A stretch of DNA of 64,000 nucleotides from Acanthochromis polyacanthus. Taxonomy: Eukaryota; Chordata; Actinopteri; Pomacentridae. Each line of letters starts with the position of its first letter. The first letter of the stretch is position 1. The stretch is from the NCBI RefSeq assembly GCF_021347895.1, contig NC_067122.1, positions 37,356,215-37,420,214 of the forward strand, read 5' to 3'. The position numbers were made by a program, and so were the translations under genes. This document shows positions 1 to 10,846 of this stretch, piece by piece. The notes under the pieces were generated by a model. That model made no database searches. It saw only the letters and a list, made by a program, of their open reading frames with translations, and had not been told where the DNA came from.

Positions 1-217
1 CATTTTATAATACCAACTAGCAACAATAGATCCTTAGTTTGTGTTAGGAGTGCACATCTACAGCAAAATCCTACTTTTTTTTTAACCTTTTCTGTTGTCT
101 CTAGAGGCATGTGTTGAAATTACTATGTGCTGCACATTATTTTCACAATGAGAGCTCAAAAAACTAAATACTTTCAACCCTTTTGTGAATTGATACACTG
201 TTTACAATGACCAAATG
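1..217. other. No gene or clear repeat
   Basis: AT-rich sequence with a short T run near position 75. I see no coding potential, no inverted repeat and no recognised mobile element here. Confidence 0.5.
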
Positions 218-1060
218 GGGAGAGTGGGGTAAGATGAGCCTGTGTGTCAGTTGAGCCACCTCTTGTTTCTAGAAAACCATGGAAGAAACTGGTTGTGTGA
301 CCAAATATTTTTTGAAGAGTTATTCATTCCACTCTCTCAGTGAACAGAAGGAACACATGGAGTATGAGGTCACCAAATTCTAGTTAAAGTACAAAGTAAA
401 TTTTTCATGTTTTTCATTTTACGGGAGTTGTGTCGAAACAATTCTGGAGACATCTGAAATCATTTCACATAGGTGTTAGTGCATTAGTAAGCTACAATGT
501 GAGGATGAAATGTTTGCTTGAAGTTAACTCTAAAATGCCTTTTGTTAAATGGTGGCAGTGGGGTTAGTTGCACCATTGGCTCCCACCTATGATTATTAGT
601 AAATACTGACATTACTGTAAATCTATAGCTATATGTTGAACAAGAGCCCAGGTTTGTAGAAATGACAGGAAAAATGTTCTATTTTGAACAAGATTTTGGC
701 TTTAAATGTGTATATTTTTATCTTTAAATACAACTTTGGCATTGAATTTGTCTTGCTTTGATATAGCATTATATAAGGTACAAAATTTTCTATTTTACTT
801 CAACATAACTGATGGCACAATTTACCCCAACATATTTTCTCCAAGCATTTCATTTACCCCTTACCTATTGCAAGTTGAGACAAGAAAAATACTTTTTTTT
901 TAAAAATTTATATTTTAAAAACAGTTTATTTTAGATCCAAACCAATTATATCCAGGGATGCCCTGAAGTATACGTACGTTTGATTTTTAGATATTACTAT
1001 CATGCCTCCACTGTAATGACACCTCAAAGTAAAAACTGACTCATCTTACCCCACTCTCCC
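218..1060. mobile_element. Non-autonomous DNA transposon with terminal inverted repeats, unclassified
   Basis: The left end reads GGGAGAGTGGGGTAAGATGA and the right end is its reverse complement (ATCTTACCCCACTCTCCC at 1043-1060), so the 843-bp segment is bounded by terminal inverted repeats of at least 20 bp. The inside repeats the same flavour (TTTACCCCAACA, TTTACCCCTTACC, GTGGGGTTAG) and is AT-rich with no transposase. I recall the 'GGGAGAGTGGGGTAAG' end as a common teleost repeat, but cannot name the superfamily. No convincing target-site duplication is visible at the borders, which fits an old copy. Confidence 0.65.
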
Positions 1061-1984
1061 TCGTGTATACAAATATGTTGCACACTTTTACTCTACTACT
1101 ACTTTCTTTCACTGCACTGCACTGGGCTTAAAATATGTGCTGCAGAGCGATTTTTATTTTTGTTTGCTGAAAAATAGGAATTTCAAAATATTTGCTGGAA
1201 GGAGGAAACCGGTGAAATCTGAAGTTTTATGGTAGAGTTCTGGTGGAAAGTATTTTCTAGCCTAGTCAAACCTTACCTATAAAGATAAACTCACAAAAAG
1301 ATTCCCAACAGAATCAGTACCTGAGCTATGGAGGCTTTCATTAACAGGCTTTTTTTTTTGTTAAATAAAAAGCACATCCAATCCTGTTTTCAACAAGGGA
1401 GCTGCGCAACACAAAACCGCCTTTAAAACCAAACGTGTTTGGGAATAAGTTGAGCCAAGGTGATTATCTGAGCTTGTTAAAGCCGACTATCCCTGTGTGA
1501 GAACGTACAGTCAAATTAAAATGCCTTCATCAAATCAAACAAATACAGTGTCACTCTCTAGTCAGGGCTGCTGCCTTTGAGTTTAGTTTTTTGTGGTGAC
1601 TGTCCTTGAATGTGTGTCTGTGTTTGTGCCACATCAAAGTCATTGTGAGCTCACAATATTAAGTCACATAGTTGTATGGGAAGACTCAGATGCAAATGTA
1701 AAAAAAAAAATAAAAAAATGACCACACCGCTGTCATCATTAGCTAGGTAAACACAAATACACACATGCAGTGTCTTTGAGGAGTTTGTCTATGTGGCTCA
1801 TGGCAGATGGTCTAAATTATACAGCTGAGGAGAAACTGAAAATCACTGAGAGGCGGTGAGCTTTTCTCCTCTTTCACTTCCCATCTGTCTTTTTGACTGC
1901 CATTTCTCTTTTTTTCTGTTTGTAGCCCTGTTTCCTTAGGATTGTCAAAAGAAATTGAGGCAAACTTTTGAAATGCTTCAGACA
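1061..1984. other. Gene-free stretch
   Basis: AT-rich DNA with several poly-A/T runs (for example near 1350 and 1701). No open frame resembles a protein. No repeat boundary is visible. Confidence 0.5.
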
Positions 1985-2235
1985 AGTTTGAAAAGAAGGT
2001 GGCAGTAGAGTGCTAAGTTGCATATAGCTCAAGTAAATGGAATAGAAGAAGCTGGGAAAAAAAACAGTTGTTCACCAACCATTAAAAAAAAAATGAAACA
2101 GAAGCAAAGCAAACTTTTGCATCTACGAGAGAAAAATGGAGCAAAAATCTTTGTGAATCGCTTTCAGTTGGAAAATTTGTAATTTTTTTAGAAACAGCCA
2201 ATCAGTCATGTGAGTTCAATTTTCAGTGTAACTTA
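1985..2235 (+). repeat. Diverged dispersed repeat, copy 1 (partner 6610-6845)
   Basis: This stretch shares ordered blocks with 6610-6845: an 'AGAAG-TGG-AAAA' start, 'CAAC-A-AAGAGAAAAATG', and a common end resembling AGAAACAGCNNATCAGYCATG followed by TRAGTTNAA. Both copies are heavily diverged. It looks like an old dispersed repeat of unknown class. The pairing was made by eye and the edges are approximate. Confidence 0.4.
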
Positions 2236-2439
2236 TTCAGAGAACTGGTATCAACCTTACATTATGCAAGTTAATATATTTTTTATTTTTAAGTTGGAAA
2301 ACCACCTCAAAAGCATAAATTTTTAAGGCAAAATTTTGTAATTTTTTTCCACATTTTCCAATTCCAGAACCTTAGTCTAATGCAGTATTTTAAAATACAC
2401 ATATAAAGACGTAGAAACATCGCTATTTCATTGAGGATT

Positions 2440-2990
2440 TCATAATGACCCCCATCCATGGTGCATGTCATCCATTAGAATGGAAAACAACGGGGATGTC
2501 AATGACTTTGTATGTCGGTGCCAGACATGCTGCTTTGGGTTTTTCTGAAACTGCTGATCTCCTGGAATTTTCACAGCAGTCTTCAAAATGTACTCAGAAT
2601 AATGGGAGAAACAGTAAAATATACATCAAGCAGCAGTTCTGCCGACATTGACGGAAAGGCTACATTAACTCATCCAACCACTCGTGGATGAACCACAATA
2701 GCAGAAGATCCAAGTCAGCCAGGAACAGAAATCTGAGGCTGCACTGGATACAAACTCACCAATACTTGACAGCTGAAGATGAAAAAAATGTCAGGTGGTC
2801 TGATGGATTTCTGTTTCCACTAACACTAAATATGGTTTGGTATCAATAGCATCAATACCATGGAACCATCCTGTCTTGTGTCAACAGTCAATGCAGCTGC
2901 TGGTTGTGATTTAAAGGTGTGTAAGGAATGTTTTATTGGCACATTTTGGACTACTTTAGGCCAGTCAGTCACAGTTTAAATGCCAGACTA
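2440..2990 (+). pseudogene. Decayed Tc1-like transposase
   Basis: Translation near 2529-2650 gives fragments such as 'ALGFSETADLLEFS', which match the helix-turn-helix part of a common teleost Tc1 transposase. Further blocks follow in order: 'ERQFC'-like coding near 2630, the 'NRKLRLHW' region near 2725-2750, a 'W-DE-RF'-like catalytic block near 2795-2815, and 'SCLVSTVNAA' near 2870-2900. These blocks lie in several frames with stops between them. The last third, carrying the second D and the E of the DDE triad, is not seen. This is an ancient inactive copy. It is from the same family as the fragments at 13535-14215. Confidence 0.7.
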
Positions 2991-3229
2991 GTTACTCAAC
3001 AACTCTTTTAATCCATCTTCTAGAAACTATGATTAAACACCATAGCAAAAGTGAAATAAGGAACATGGCATGACAGTACAGGAGCCTCCCCAATCAACAG
3101 TTTAGAATCAGAAACAGGAGATTCACAGCAAATCTACAGACTATGTGATGCAATCAAGGCTACAAAGTTATAGCTTCATTTAGCTTTTATGCAAAGCAAT
3201 ATACATTTTAGAGTAAATGAAACATGAAA

Positions 3230-3345
3230 TTGTAGGGCTCTAAGGACCTTGCCTAGGGGTCCTCACTGGACAACTGCACCCTAACCAGGATTTGATCCAC
3301 CAAACTCGTGCCAAAATCAGGGGTGTTAGTCACTGAGGTTTACTG
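3230..3345 (-). repeat. Possible tRNA-derived repeat relic
   Basis: The segment resembles a common fish repeat ending in 'cactgagg', read antisense. On the minus strand GGATCAAATCC fits a degenerate RNA polymerase III B box. The resemblance is weak and no ends or target duplications are visible. Confidence 0.3.
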
Positions 3346-6008
3346 GTACAACTTAATGTAATCGGAATCACAAAGGAGATGTTTTTTTTATTTTTTTTTA
3401 TTTTGTGGAATCCATTTATGTTAACATCAGCCTACAGTACATTAAATCTAAAATTTGTGGTTTTAAAGTCGAGTGATCACTCGGTATGACATTGACTTCT
3501 TTTAGCTTTGTTTTTGGTCTCCACCAGCTCCTGAAGGAAACAGGCCACTATATTCACCAACTGTCTTTCCAGTGTCAGCGCCCAATCACTGTAAACAGCT
3601 GCTTACGGTCAGAAACAATAATGATAGAGGCAGAGAGTGTGAATCAAAGTAGCAAAGTTACAGGCCATAAAACCAGGACACAAGTTGAATATGGAAAACC
3701 TCTGTGGAGCTGAGAGGAACTGGAGTCTGGTGATTATTATCTGTGGGTTCATCTCAACAAACAACATCTATTCAGTGCATATTGTGTTTGATCTACAGCT
3801 AATAGTTGCAAACTTAAGCAGGGAACCAGGCAAAGCTCTGGGGTCCCACCTCATCTGAAAGGGCTCCAAAGGTCTTATGTTATCTGTGTGGCAATTACAT
3901 TTAAGCAATTACAAATTTGCTTGGTAATATATATGCATCACTGAAGGATAATAAAAACTGAAGTGATAATGTCCCAAAGGTGGAGAATACTTTTTTTTTT
4001 TTTCTCATTCTGAAATCTTGAAAAGGAGCCTAGTGACCAAATGCAGTTTAATGCAAACGTCTGCTGTGTTTTAAATCATTTGGATACACATAATAGTATG
4101 GGCAGTTTTCAGTTTACATCTTAAAATGCTATACAGTACAGTAACAACATGTAGAAAACTTGATTATTGTTTGTGTCAGTATAGTAAAGATGTGCACATT
4201 TTAATACCTGTAATTTCGCCTTCAGTCTTTTCTGGCTGTTAATTTTCAGCAGAATACAGATTTCATATCAGTAGAAAAATAAAAAGCAAGAAAAATAGAC
4301 GGTGTTGGATTTTTCTCTTATTTCTTATGGTTTTATTTCTCTCCTCCTGTGTTGATTCTAAATTAAACACACTGATCTCACACCATATTACTACAAACTG
4401 ATATCTGCAGGGAGGGACGGTGTGTGTAGGAAAAACTCATTAGAGCATAAAGTATTTGATCTGGTCTGTGAATCTCTTCCTCGTCCTTCTCTGTTTATCT
4501 TGGGCTGATGATGTAATGAATTCCAACTCGCACGCTAAATATATGAATTTGTAATAGTGAATATCGATGTTTGGTCCGCATGCAGTGGAGTTAATGCAAA
4601 TTCAAATATTTAAGATGTGCACGGCGGAGAAAATCAAATCAGAAAGTCCCATCCAGTCTGCTTTACCTCATCCATCAGTTCCCAACTCTAAGTCCCTTTT
4701 ACCATTTATGTACCATTCAGGAAACCAAATTGAACACTTCTGAATGCTGGACGTGAATTTAAAGCAAATCTTATTGTTTAAACCGAAGTAAACAAAGTCC
4801 ACTGAGATTAGCTAATTAAGGTTGTAATGACCAAAATAAGAAAAAGGGCATCAGGAAGTAAACTGTTTAGAGAAATTAAGTCTGTCTGTAATTACCAAAA
4901 CAAAAAAGGTGTATCATACAAGCGACTCTACTCTATATTCAACTGAGAGTAAAAACCTCATTGCATACTAATGAAAATAAGTCTGATAATATGCATATTA
5001 AAACATAGTAATCAATTTTAAATCTGAAATTGAGACTATTCTATGATGAATCTCTACACTCAGCAAATAAAGTGCAACTTCCACAGTGTGTAATATGGAC
5101 CCATCTGTCCAGGCTGATTTATGTCTGCTGCTGCCATTACTGCTGTGGCAGAGTTCAAAAAACACATTTACAGTGACATCGAATGCAGAAATATTTGGGT
5201 TCATTACGGTCAGCAATCAGCCCTCGCAGCAGATGAAGGCAGCGAAGGTGAATGTTGAAATCATTCACTCTGAAGTCACTCAGGTGAAATTGGTTATGAC
5301 ACACACTTTGGGCTTAGAGCATTTTTGTCCAGTCTTTACAGTCTGGATACGACAAGGCCGGGCAGCATCGCTAGCTGCTTTGTGAGTTTGCAATCGGAAA
5401 CTGGGAATAAGTGATTCTCAGCAAACACATCATTTAATGCAAATGTGAAACATTTCAGGCAGAGTGAACCGAAGACATCAGAGACAAGAACGTTGGATCC
5501 CTCATCGACTTGCTGCTTGGAATTTAAATGAGAGGTTTTAATGGAAGTGAACAAAAGTGAGATATTTATGATTTGTTGAACTGCAGCCAGTGTGGGTCGA
5601 GGGACAGCTGTGGGATGACACTAAAGGCTAAAATCTATTGTAAGAATAGTACAAGTAATCAAGAGTCACAAAGGCGGTGAACTCGCTTGCCATTCACAGC
5701 AATACTGTATGTATCTGAGAGTTTGCTGAGAAAATACTTACCACCATGAACTGCAGGTCAGGACAAACCAGGTCAAGCTGCAGCAGCAAAAGCTCTGACT
5801 GAACTGAATGGAGCAACAGTGTCTTTTACTGCTAATGAATTCAACTTCAGTGTCTCAAAGAGGAAAAAAGTGTTGTTTCTTCTTTCAAAAGTTTACCTTA
5901 AACACTATTTATAAAACATCTGAATGAAGATGTGAATTAAGCTTGTATCCATTTACTGCTTATTCACTGCTTTGGAGTCCATTAACTAGACAGCATAGTG
6001 TTGTCGGT
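3346..6008. other. Gene-free stretch
   Basis: About 2.7 kb without a recognisable gene. Short open frames at 3486-3713 and 5086-5385 have no domain I recognise and look like chance. There are short homopolymers (T/A at 3379-3402 and 3990-4003). The segment 4440-5240 has fewer simple repeats and could include conserved non-coding DNA, but this cannot be judged from one genome. Confidence 0.45.
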
Positions 6009-6425
6009 ATCCACAAAATTGCGTTCCTATACAACTAGACTGTATTCTCCATTACATTTTGAAGGAAACACATTTTCTGCCAGATTGTTTGTTTGTAGCA
6101 CACAGCAAATATGTTTCTAATCAGCATATCTTTGCCATCTATGTTACTGCTTCACTGTTGCTCTTTATCATTCAACTAACCATATATTAGATGGGGAGGG
6201 ACTCATCACCCCAGTAATCTAGGAAATGGAGGAGAAGCTTCAAACATTTAATGAAAAGGTTGGATTTTAACCCAAATGATGATATTTTTTTCCCCAAACC
6301 CTAACCAAGTAACTTTGGTGCCTAAACTTAACTAAGCTTCTAATACATTAAAGTGATGAACAAAGTGATAGTGGCAACAGAAAACTAAACTTAATTCTGA
6401 ACTGATGCGTTCTGGTCCATCACCT
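6009..6425 (+). repeat. Dispersed repeat, copy 1 (partner 22585-22965)
   Basis: It aligns in order with 22585-22965: 'ATACAACTA-ACTG', 'ACATTTTCTG-CAGATT', 'AAATGGAGGAGA-GC', then 'CCCCAAAC-CTAACCAAGT' and 'TTTGGTGCCTAA'. The last motif pair is familiar from a very common teleost dispersed repeat. The copy is diverged and has insertions relative to its partner. No coding capacity is seen. Confidence 0.55.
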
Positions 6426-6609
6426 AAGTTTTAATACCACCAACAATCCCTTTTGTCTCTGTCACTCTTTCAAACTGGCTGCCTTTCCTACTACTTTAGA
6501 GTTCACAAATTAAGTTAATTTCCAAACTAAATTATGCTCTCTTTAAAATGTATTCGAGAATGCAGTTAAGTTGTGTAAGAGCGTTGTTTTGTGGTGACAT
6601 GATTTGGGA

Positions 6610-6845
6610 TGGAGTGAAGTAGTAGAAGTTGGAAAACTAGTGTTTTTTTCCCTTACTAAAAAATCAAGCAAGAAGAAACAAATACAACTTTGGTCAACCA
6701 CAAGAGAAAAATGCAGTCTTCAGCAATTTCTTTAATTGGGGGAAGCTGTAATTATCCTTTTATGTCAACTGCTATTGGCCATGTGTCATGATGGAGGCAA
6801 CAAAAGAAGCAGAAACAGCTGATCAGCCATGTAAGTTAAATGTTT
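6610..6845 (+). repeat. Diverged dispersed repeat, copy 2 (partner 1985-2235)
   Basis: Shares the ordered blocks described for 1985-2235 and ends with AGAAACAGCTGATCAGCCAT. The edges are approximate. Confidence 0.4.
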
Positions 6846-6950
6846 GCGACAGAGCTTGGTGGTGTTTCCATCTCCTATGAACCCTTGTGAAAAGGTCCAA
6901 AACAAGAAAAACTTTGATTTTTTTTTAATTCTACTGTTTCCATTCACTTT

Positions 6951-6954
<4 letters not shown>

Positions 6955-6998
<44 letters not shown>
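6955..6998. repeat. (AT)n microsatellite
   Basis: About 22 uninterrupted AT units, with variant ATACAT units at the left edge. Confidence 0.95.
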
Positions 6999-7000
<2 letters not shown>

Positions 7001-7142
7001 CTTTTTCAGTAGTGACGGCAGCCTGTTTAGTTCAGCTTTCATCGACACCAAGTATTTAGGAGCTGGTGGTCTTTAACTCTTCTGTTTTTCTTCCCTCTGT
7101 AATTCCTTTTATTCCCTTTATTGTTTTCTTCCTGTGCATTTT

Positions 7143-7745
7143 TACTCAGCCAAGGAATGCGGTGTAGTTATGTGACGGTCAGCGTACATTTGTCGGTCTG
7201 TTTGTCTGTCTATTTGTCTGTTAGCAACATTACTCAAAAACAGTTTAATGGATTTGGAGGAAATTTTCAAGGATGGTCAGAAATGGCACAAGGACCAATT
7301 GATTATGATGCAGCTTATAGTCTGGATCCATGGATTTGTTAAAGATTTCTATATCATTGTGAAAAAGCGGCACAATATCACTGTTACCATGACTACAAGT
7401 GGACGTTACCTCACCTGCCTCACATGATTGCGACCCTACTACAAACCCACCGCTGCAGACTTTTCGGGACTTCCATCCATCCATTATCTATACACCGCTC
7501 AACCCTCATTAGGATCAGGATTGAGCATGGGGGGTGCTGGAGTCTATCCTAGCTGACTTAGGGTGACTTAGCATCCCTGCCTTCCTGGGAAGGCCGGGAC
7601 GCAAACTGGGAATCTTCTAGTTGCAAGGCAAAAGGGCTAACCACCACTCCACTATGCAGCCCCTTTTGTGGACTTATCTATCGGAAATCATACAGCGATC
7701 GAGCAGTCTTGGCTGACTACCGGGCTCTCTGAGTACTTTCCTTGT
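7143..7745 (+). repeat. Dispersed 'CTCCGCCAAGG' repeat, copy 1, split by a SINE
   Basis: The copy starts at ACTCAGCCAAGGAATGC and shares long blocks with 48661-49240 and 53100-53385: 'TTATGTGA', 'TTAGCAACATTACTCAAAAA', 'GATTTGGA-GAAATTTTCA', 'AAGGACCAATTGATTA', 'CTTATAGTCTGGATCCA' and, after the SINE, 'CTCTCTGAGT-CTTTCCTTG'. The SINE at 7472-7663 interrupts it, and the repeat resumes with TATCGGAAATCATAC. The intact family runs from CTCCGCCAAGG to a CTTGGCGGAG-like end, so it may be a transposon with short inverted ends. That family structure is partly from memory. Confidence 0.7.
7472..7663 (-). mobile_element. tRNA-derived SINE with ATGG-type tail
   Basis: Read on the minus strand, the head is GGGGCTGCATAGTGGAGTGG followed by TTAGCCCTTTTGCC, which is A-box-like. 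TTTGCGTCCCGGCC is a degenerate B box, the middle holds 'AGCTAGGATAGACTCCAGCA', and the tail is ATAATGGATGGATGGA. This is the common teleost SINE type. It lies between imperfect 11-bp direct repeats, TTTTCGGGACT (7461-7471) and TTTTGTGGACT (7664-7674), as expected for target-primed insertion. The middle part of the usual SINE consensus is missing. Confidence 0.8.
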
Positions 7746-8879
7746 TGTCTTTTGTTATGCATCATTCTTTGCCCATTTTCACTTCCATGCTGGTGTCCAT
7801 CCTCTCTTTTTCTTTTTCCTTCATCCTCACTTTCCCTGTTTCCTCTCTACGTCTGTGTAATTATGATCCATACAGTGACTCTTTGCAAGCTTAAGGACAC
7901 TCATACACAGGTGAATAAGCCTCTGCAGCCAAAGACACACTTATACAATCGATGGACAGATATCACGTATGTATGCTCACACACAGACACACACACTACT
8001 GCAGTACTACACATCAGCACAGCTTCTTCAAACCCTGTGAGGAGACGAGGATGTTCGAAATTACTAGAACTGTAATCACCAAAATTCATAAAGTAAAGGC
8101 AGCAGAGCAACACGATTGCTTGAGTCAGGTGAGGCTGGAAGTGATAGACGGTAGACCCAACTTGAATGAAGAGGTGATGTGACTTTCCCTCGCTTCCACT
8201 GTTCATTTTTGCAGCTTCTGCACATTTCTCAGGTTACCAAGATGAAGAAAATAATTCTGTTCTCCTCAAGGCTTCTGAATGCATAAGGGAGTTAGATCAA
8301 CAGTGCAGAAGTGCTAAAGTCATGATACTTAAACCCTCTTCACTATAATGTTTTTTTTATTGAGCTTCAGTTCCATGAAGTCACTGAAATTTCCAATTTC
8401 TGAAGTGATGAACTTTTCTTTGTTCAGACAAGATCTCTCAGTTATTTCATTTTAAAGGCACAACTTTAAATTTCTGCAAGACGTCTATCTTTAGTTTGTC
8501 AATGATCTTTAGACCACGAAACTGCTGAAAGTTCTGGCATTTTTCTCTGTGACATTAAAATATTTCTTACAGAGTCAGTTCATTATTACTCGTGCATCTT
8601 GCTATGATGCTTTAAACGCCTACTAGCTTGAAATTCAATGCCTGCTATTCAACTGAAAGCAGAAAGTGCAGCTGACCTATAACAAACATGTCTCCTGAGC
8701 ATTCATCTTCTAAATACAAACTTCAAGAATTATGACACAGTTCACGCTCACATGGAACTCAGTTAGGAGTTTAATCATAATGATGACTTTAAGTTCAGGT
8801 GAAATGCCCTTTTTCATGCAGCATTAAGATGTTACAAGGTAACCTTGAAATAATCATACTGCCTGTCCTTTTGGCTGTG

Positions 8880-8883
<4 letters not shown>
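7746..8883. other. Gene-free stretch
   Basis: Pyrimidine-rich DNA to about 7860, then ordinary AT-rich sequence. An open frame spanning 7668-8075 begins inside the SINE/repeat junction and reads through low-complexity sequence, so it is not a gene. Confidence 0.5.

Positions 8884-8932
<49 letters not shown>
8884..8932. repeat. (GT)n microsatellite
   Basis: About 24 uninterrupted TG units. The long V/C and H/T open frames across it are artefacts of the repeat. Confidence 0.95.
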
Positions 8933-8935
<3 letters not shown>

Positions 8936-9198
8936 TGTTTATCTATACGGGTGGGGACTTCAACCTGACTATGTGCTATATAGGTGGGGACTCGTGTCAC
9001 GGTGGGGACCAAAAATGAGGTCCCCACGGGGGGAAACAGTGTTTTCTTGGCCATGTTGTTGTTACTGAAAAAAGTAAAAGTGCAAAAACGTTTCTTTAGG
9101 GTTAGGCATTGTTTTGGTCTGGGTTAAGGTTAGGGTTAGGGTTAGGGGTTAGATATGAATGGGAGTCAATGGTAGGTCCCCAAAAACATAGGAATACA

Positions 9199-9200
<2 letters not shown>
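8933..9200 (+). repeat. GTGGGGAC / TTAGGG dispersed repeat between GT tracts
   Basis: The segment contains repeated GTGGGGAC and GGTCCCC motifs (near 8951, 8982, 9003, 9020 and 9173). At 9121-9152 it has a telomere-like run of GGTTAGGGTTAGGGTTAGGG with variants on both sides. It is bounded on both sides by GT microsatellites. The combination of 'ggtccccac', TTAGGG-like units and a flanking (GT)n tract recurs in teleost genomes as a dispersed unit, to my knowledge. The TTAGGG run is too short to be a fused telomere. Confidence 0.6.

Positions 9201-9244
<44 letters not shown>
9201..9244. repeat. (GT)n microsatellite
   Basis: 22 uninterrupted GT units closing the GTGGGGAC/TTAGGG repeat unit. 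Confidence 0.95.
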
Positions 9245-9246
<2 letters not shown>

Positions 9247-9778
9247 GTAATATGCAAACTGGGAACACAAAGTCGCCAATTTAATGAACTTTTGGCCAGC
9301 AGGCCAGACAGACAGAAGCTTACACAGTCTTGCGAACACAAATATGTTCACCCAGACCTCTAATTAGGTCTGAGCTTTTTCTAGGTGAAAGACGGGACAG
9401 AACCCAGAGGTGCACAGAGAGGAGAAGAAATGTTTAAGGAAAGACTAATACATAGTGGAAATGCCAGTGAAATCAAGACTCAATGAAGAAAATATCTAGT
9501 GTCAAAATGATTAGGCATTTTCCAAAATTAACTGTCGTAAGATGTCCGGTCTGCTGCAAACATGCTGAGAATCTTTGAATTAGTTGGGTTTTGTAAAGAT
9601 TTGTAGGATATTATGCTAAGTTTTTGAATTACTCAGATAATTTATTTGTTGAATAATGTAGGTTCTGAACTTAGCATTGAAGCTAGTTTTGTAATTTTGT
9701 AACACATATAATTCTTGTTATGTATATTCATAATTGGTGCAGGTTCTCATTCATCCAGGTCATGGTTATCCAAAGTAG

Positions 9779-10558
9779 TTGGATTGTGAGGTCAGCATTG
9801 AAGAGGACAGAAGTCTGAGTGTTGGGGTACACAGGAAACCAACACACACAGACCAGTACCTGCTTTTTGACTCTCACCATCCACTGGAGCACCAGCTAGG
9901 AGTCACCAGGACCCTGCAACACAGGGCTGACAAATTACCCACAAGTACCCAAGGCCAGTAAAAAGAACACAAACACCTGAAAGGGGCACTGAAAACTTGT
10001 GGATACCCTGACTGGACCTTTGTGAAGGCTCACACAAGATCCAGAAAGGAGAACATCCCAGTGAAGACAGAAGAGAAGGAGAGCAGGCGCAACACTATAG
10101 TGATTCCATATGTGTCTGAAAAACTGAGGAGGATTTTCAACAAACACCAGATTCCTGTCTTTTTAAAGCCAAATAACACCCTAAGGCAAAGACTGGTCCA
10201 CCCAAAAGACCCCACACCACACAGCCAGAAGAGCAACCTGGTGTATGCAGTTAAATGCAGCGAGGAATGCTCAGATCTCTACATAGGGGAAACCAAACAG
10301 CCACTTAACAAGCGCATGGCTCAACACAGGAGAGCCAATTCCTCAGGACAGGATTCGGCAGTCTTCCTTCACCTTAAGGAAGGAGGATACTCATTTCAGG
10401 ACACCAATGTTCAGATTTTGGACAGGGAGGACAGATGGTTTGAGAGAGGAGTGAAAGAAGCCATCCATGTCAAAGTAGAGAAGCCATCTCTGAACAGGGG
10501 GGGGTCTGCGACATCATCTTTCACCAATTTACAATCAGGTCCTTTCAAAACTCCCTAA
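9779..10558 (+). pseudogene. Penelope RT C-terminus plus GIY-YIG endonuclease, one in-frame stop
   Basis: One reading frame runs from 9779 to 10558 and is broken only by a TAA at 9959-9961. The first part holds 'HRKPTHTDQYL' and 'DSHHPLEHQLGV', the conserved region at the end of Penelope reverse transcriptases. After the stop the frame continues through 'KEHKHLKGALKTCGYP'. Counting from the methionine codon at 10022, the GIY-YIG nuclease domain spans about residues 72-160. It has the paired cysteines C79 and C83, YIG at 87-89, R98 in 'LNKRMAQH', and the 'ERGVKEAIHV' helix (E141-V150) that carries the likely metal-binding glutamate. The protein would cut target DNA for retrotransposition. It cannot act alone, because the polymerase domain is lost and a stop lies between the parts. 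Confidence 0.88.
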
Positions 10559-10754
10559 AGAACTACTCAGCAGACTCATGCTAATGACCACCATTAGCAC
10601 ACGAGGGCTCAGTAACATCTGTGCATTTCACCGACCTCCACCGATACTCACAACGACCATCGTTGAGTAGTCAGATGAGTTTTGGTATTGGTCGTTGGAA
10701 TAACAGCCCTGGACACACCTCACAGAGGTATAAAAGCTGAGGCAACGCCAACCA

Positions 10755-10846
10755 CCACCAGAACTGAAGAAGCCTCTTGGATGAGAGGTGAAACGTCTTC
10801 AAAGAACTTTCTTAAAGTCCAGTGAATTTATTTAAACTACTTTGGA
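10755..10846 (+). other. Penelope 3' terminal region with a hammerhead-like motif
   Basis: The tail contains GGATGAGAGGTGAAACGTC between short complementary arms (GAAGAAGCCTC and GTCTTC). Penelope-like elements are known to carry hammerhead ribozymes in their terminal repeats, and GATGA...GAAAC fits part of that core. The two bases before GATGA are TG instead of the expected CT, so an active ribozyme is unlikely in this copy. Confidence 0.3.

Larger units (their letters stand above)
9737..10846 (+). mobile_element. 5'-truncated Penelope-like retroelement
   Basis: Coding remnants match the end of a Penelope-type reverse transcriptase followed by a GIY-YIG endonuclease. After the stop comes a non-coding tail with the 'AGAACTGAAGAAGCCTC' and 'GGATGAGAGGTGAAACGTC' motifs typical of teleost Penelope elements. 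A perfect 14-bp duplication, TATATTCATAATTG, flanks the insertion at 9723-9736 and 10847-10860. The 5' end carries TATCCAAAGTAGTT and the 3' end its reverse complement AACTACTTTGGATA, matching the habit of these elements of carrying an inverted end fragment at the 5' side. Most of the reverse transcriptase is absent. Confidence 0.88.

Noticed and set aside
5086..5385. 99-codon open frame, plus strand
   Set aside because: The opposite strand is also open, there is no family resemblance, and codon use looks random.
7668..8075. 135-codon open frame, plus strand
   Set aside because: It starts inside the SINE target duplication and the dispersed repeat and continues through pyrimidine-rich low-complexity DNA.
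9121..9152. A relic of telomere fusion
   Set aside because: Only about four units with variants, embedded in a recurrent GTGGGGAC/GT repeat unit. A fusion would leave a longer array.
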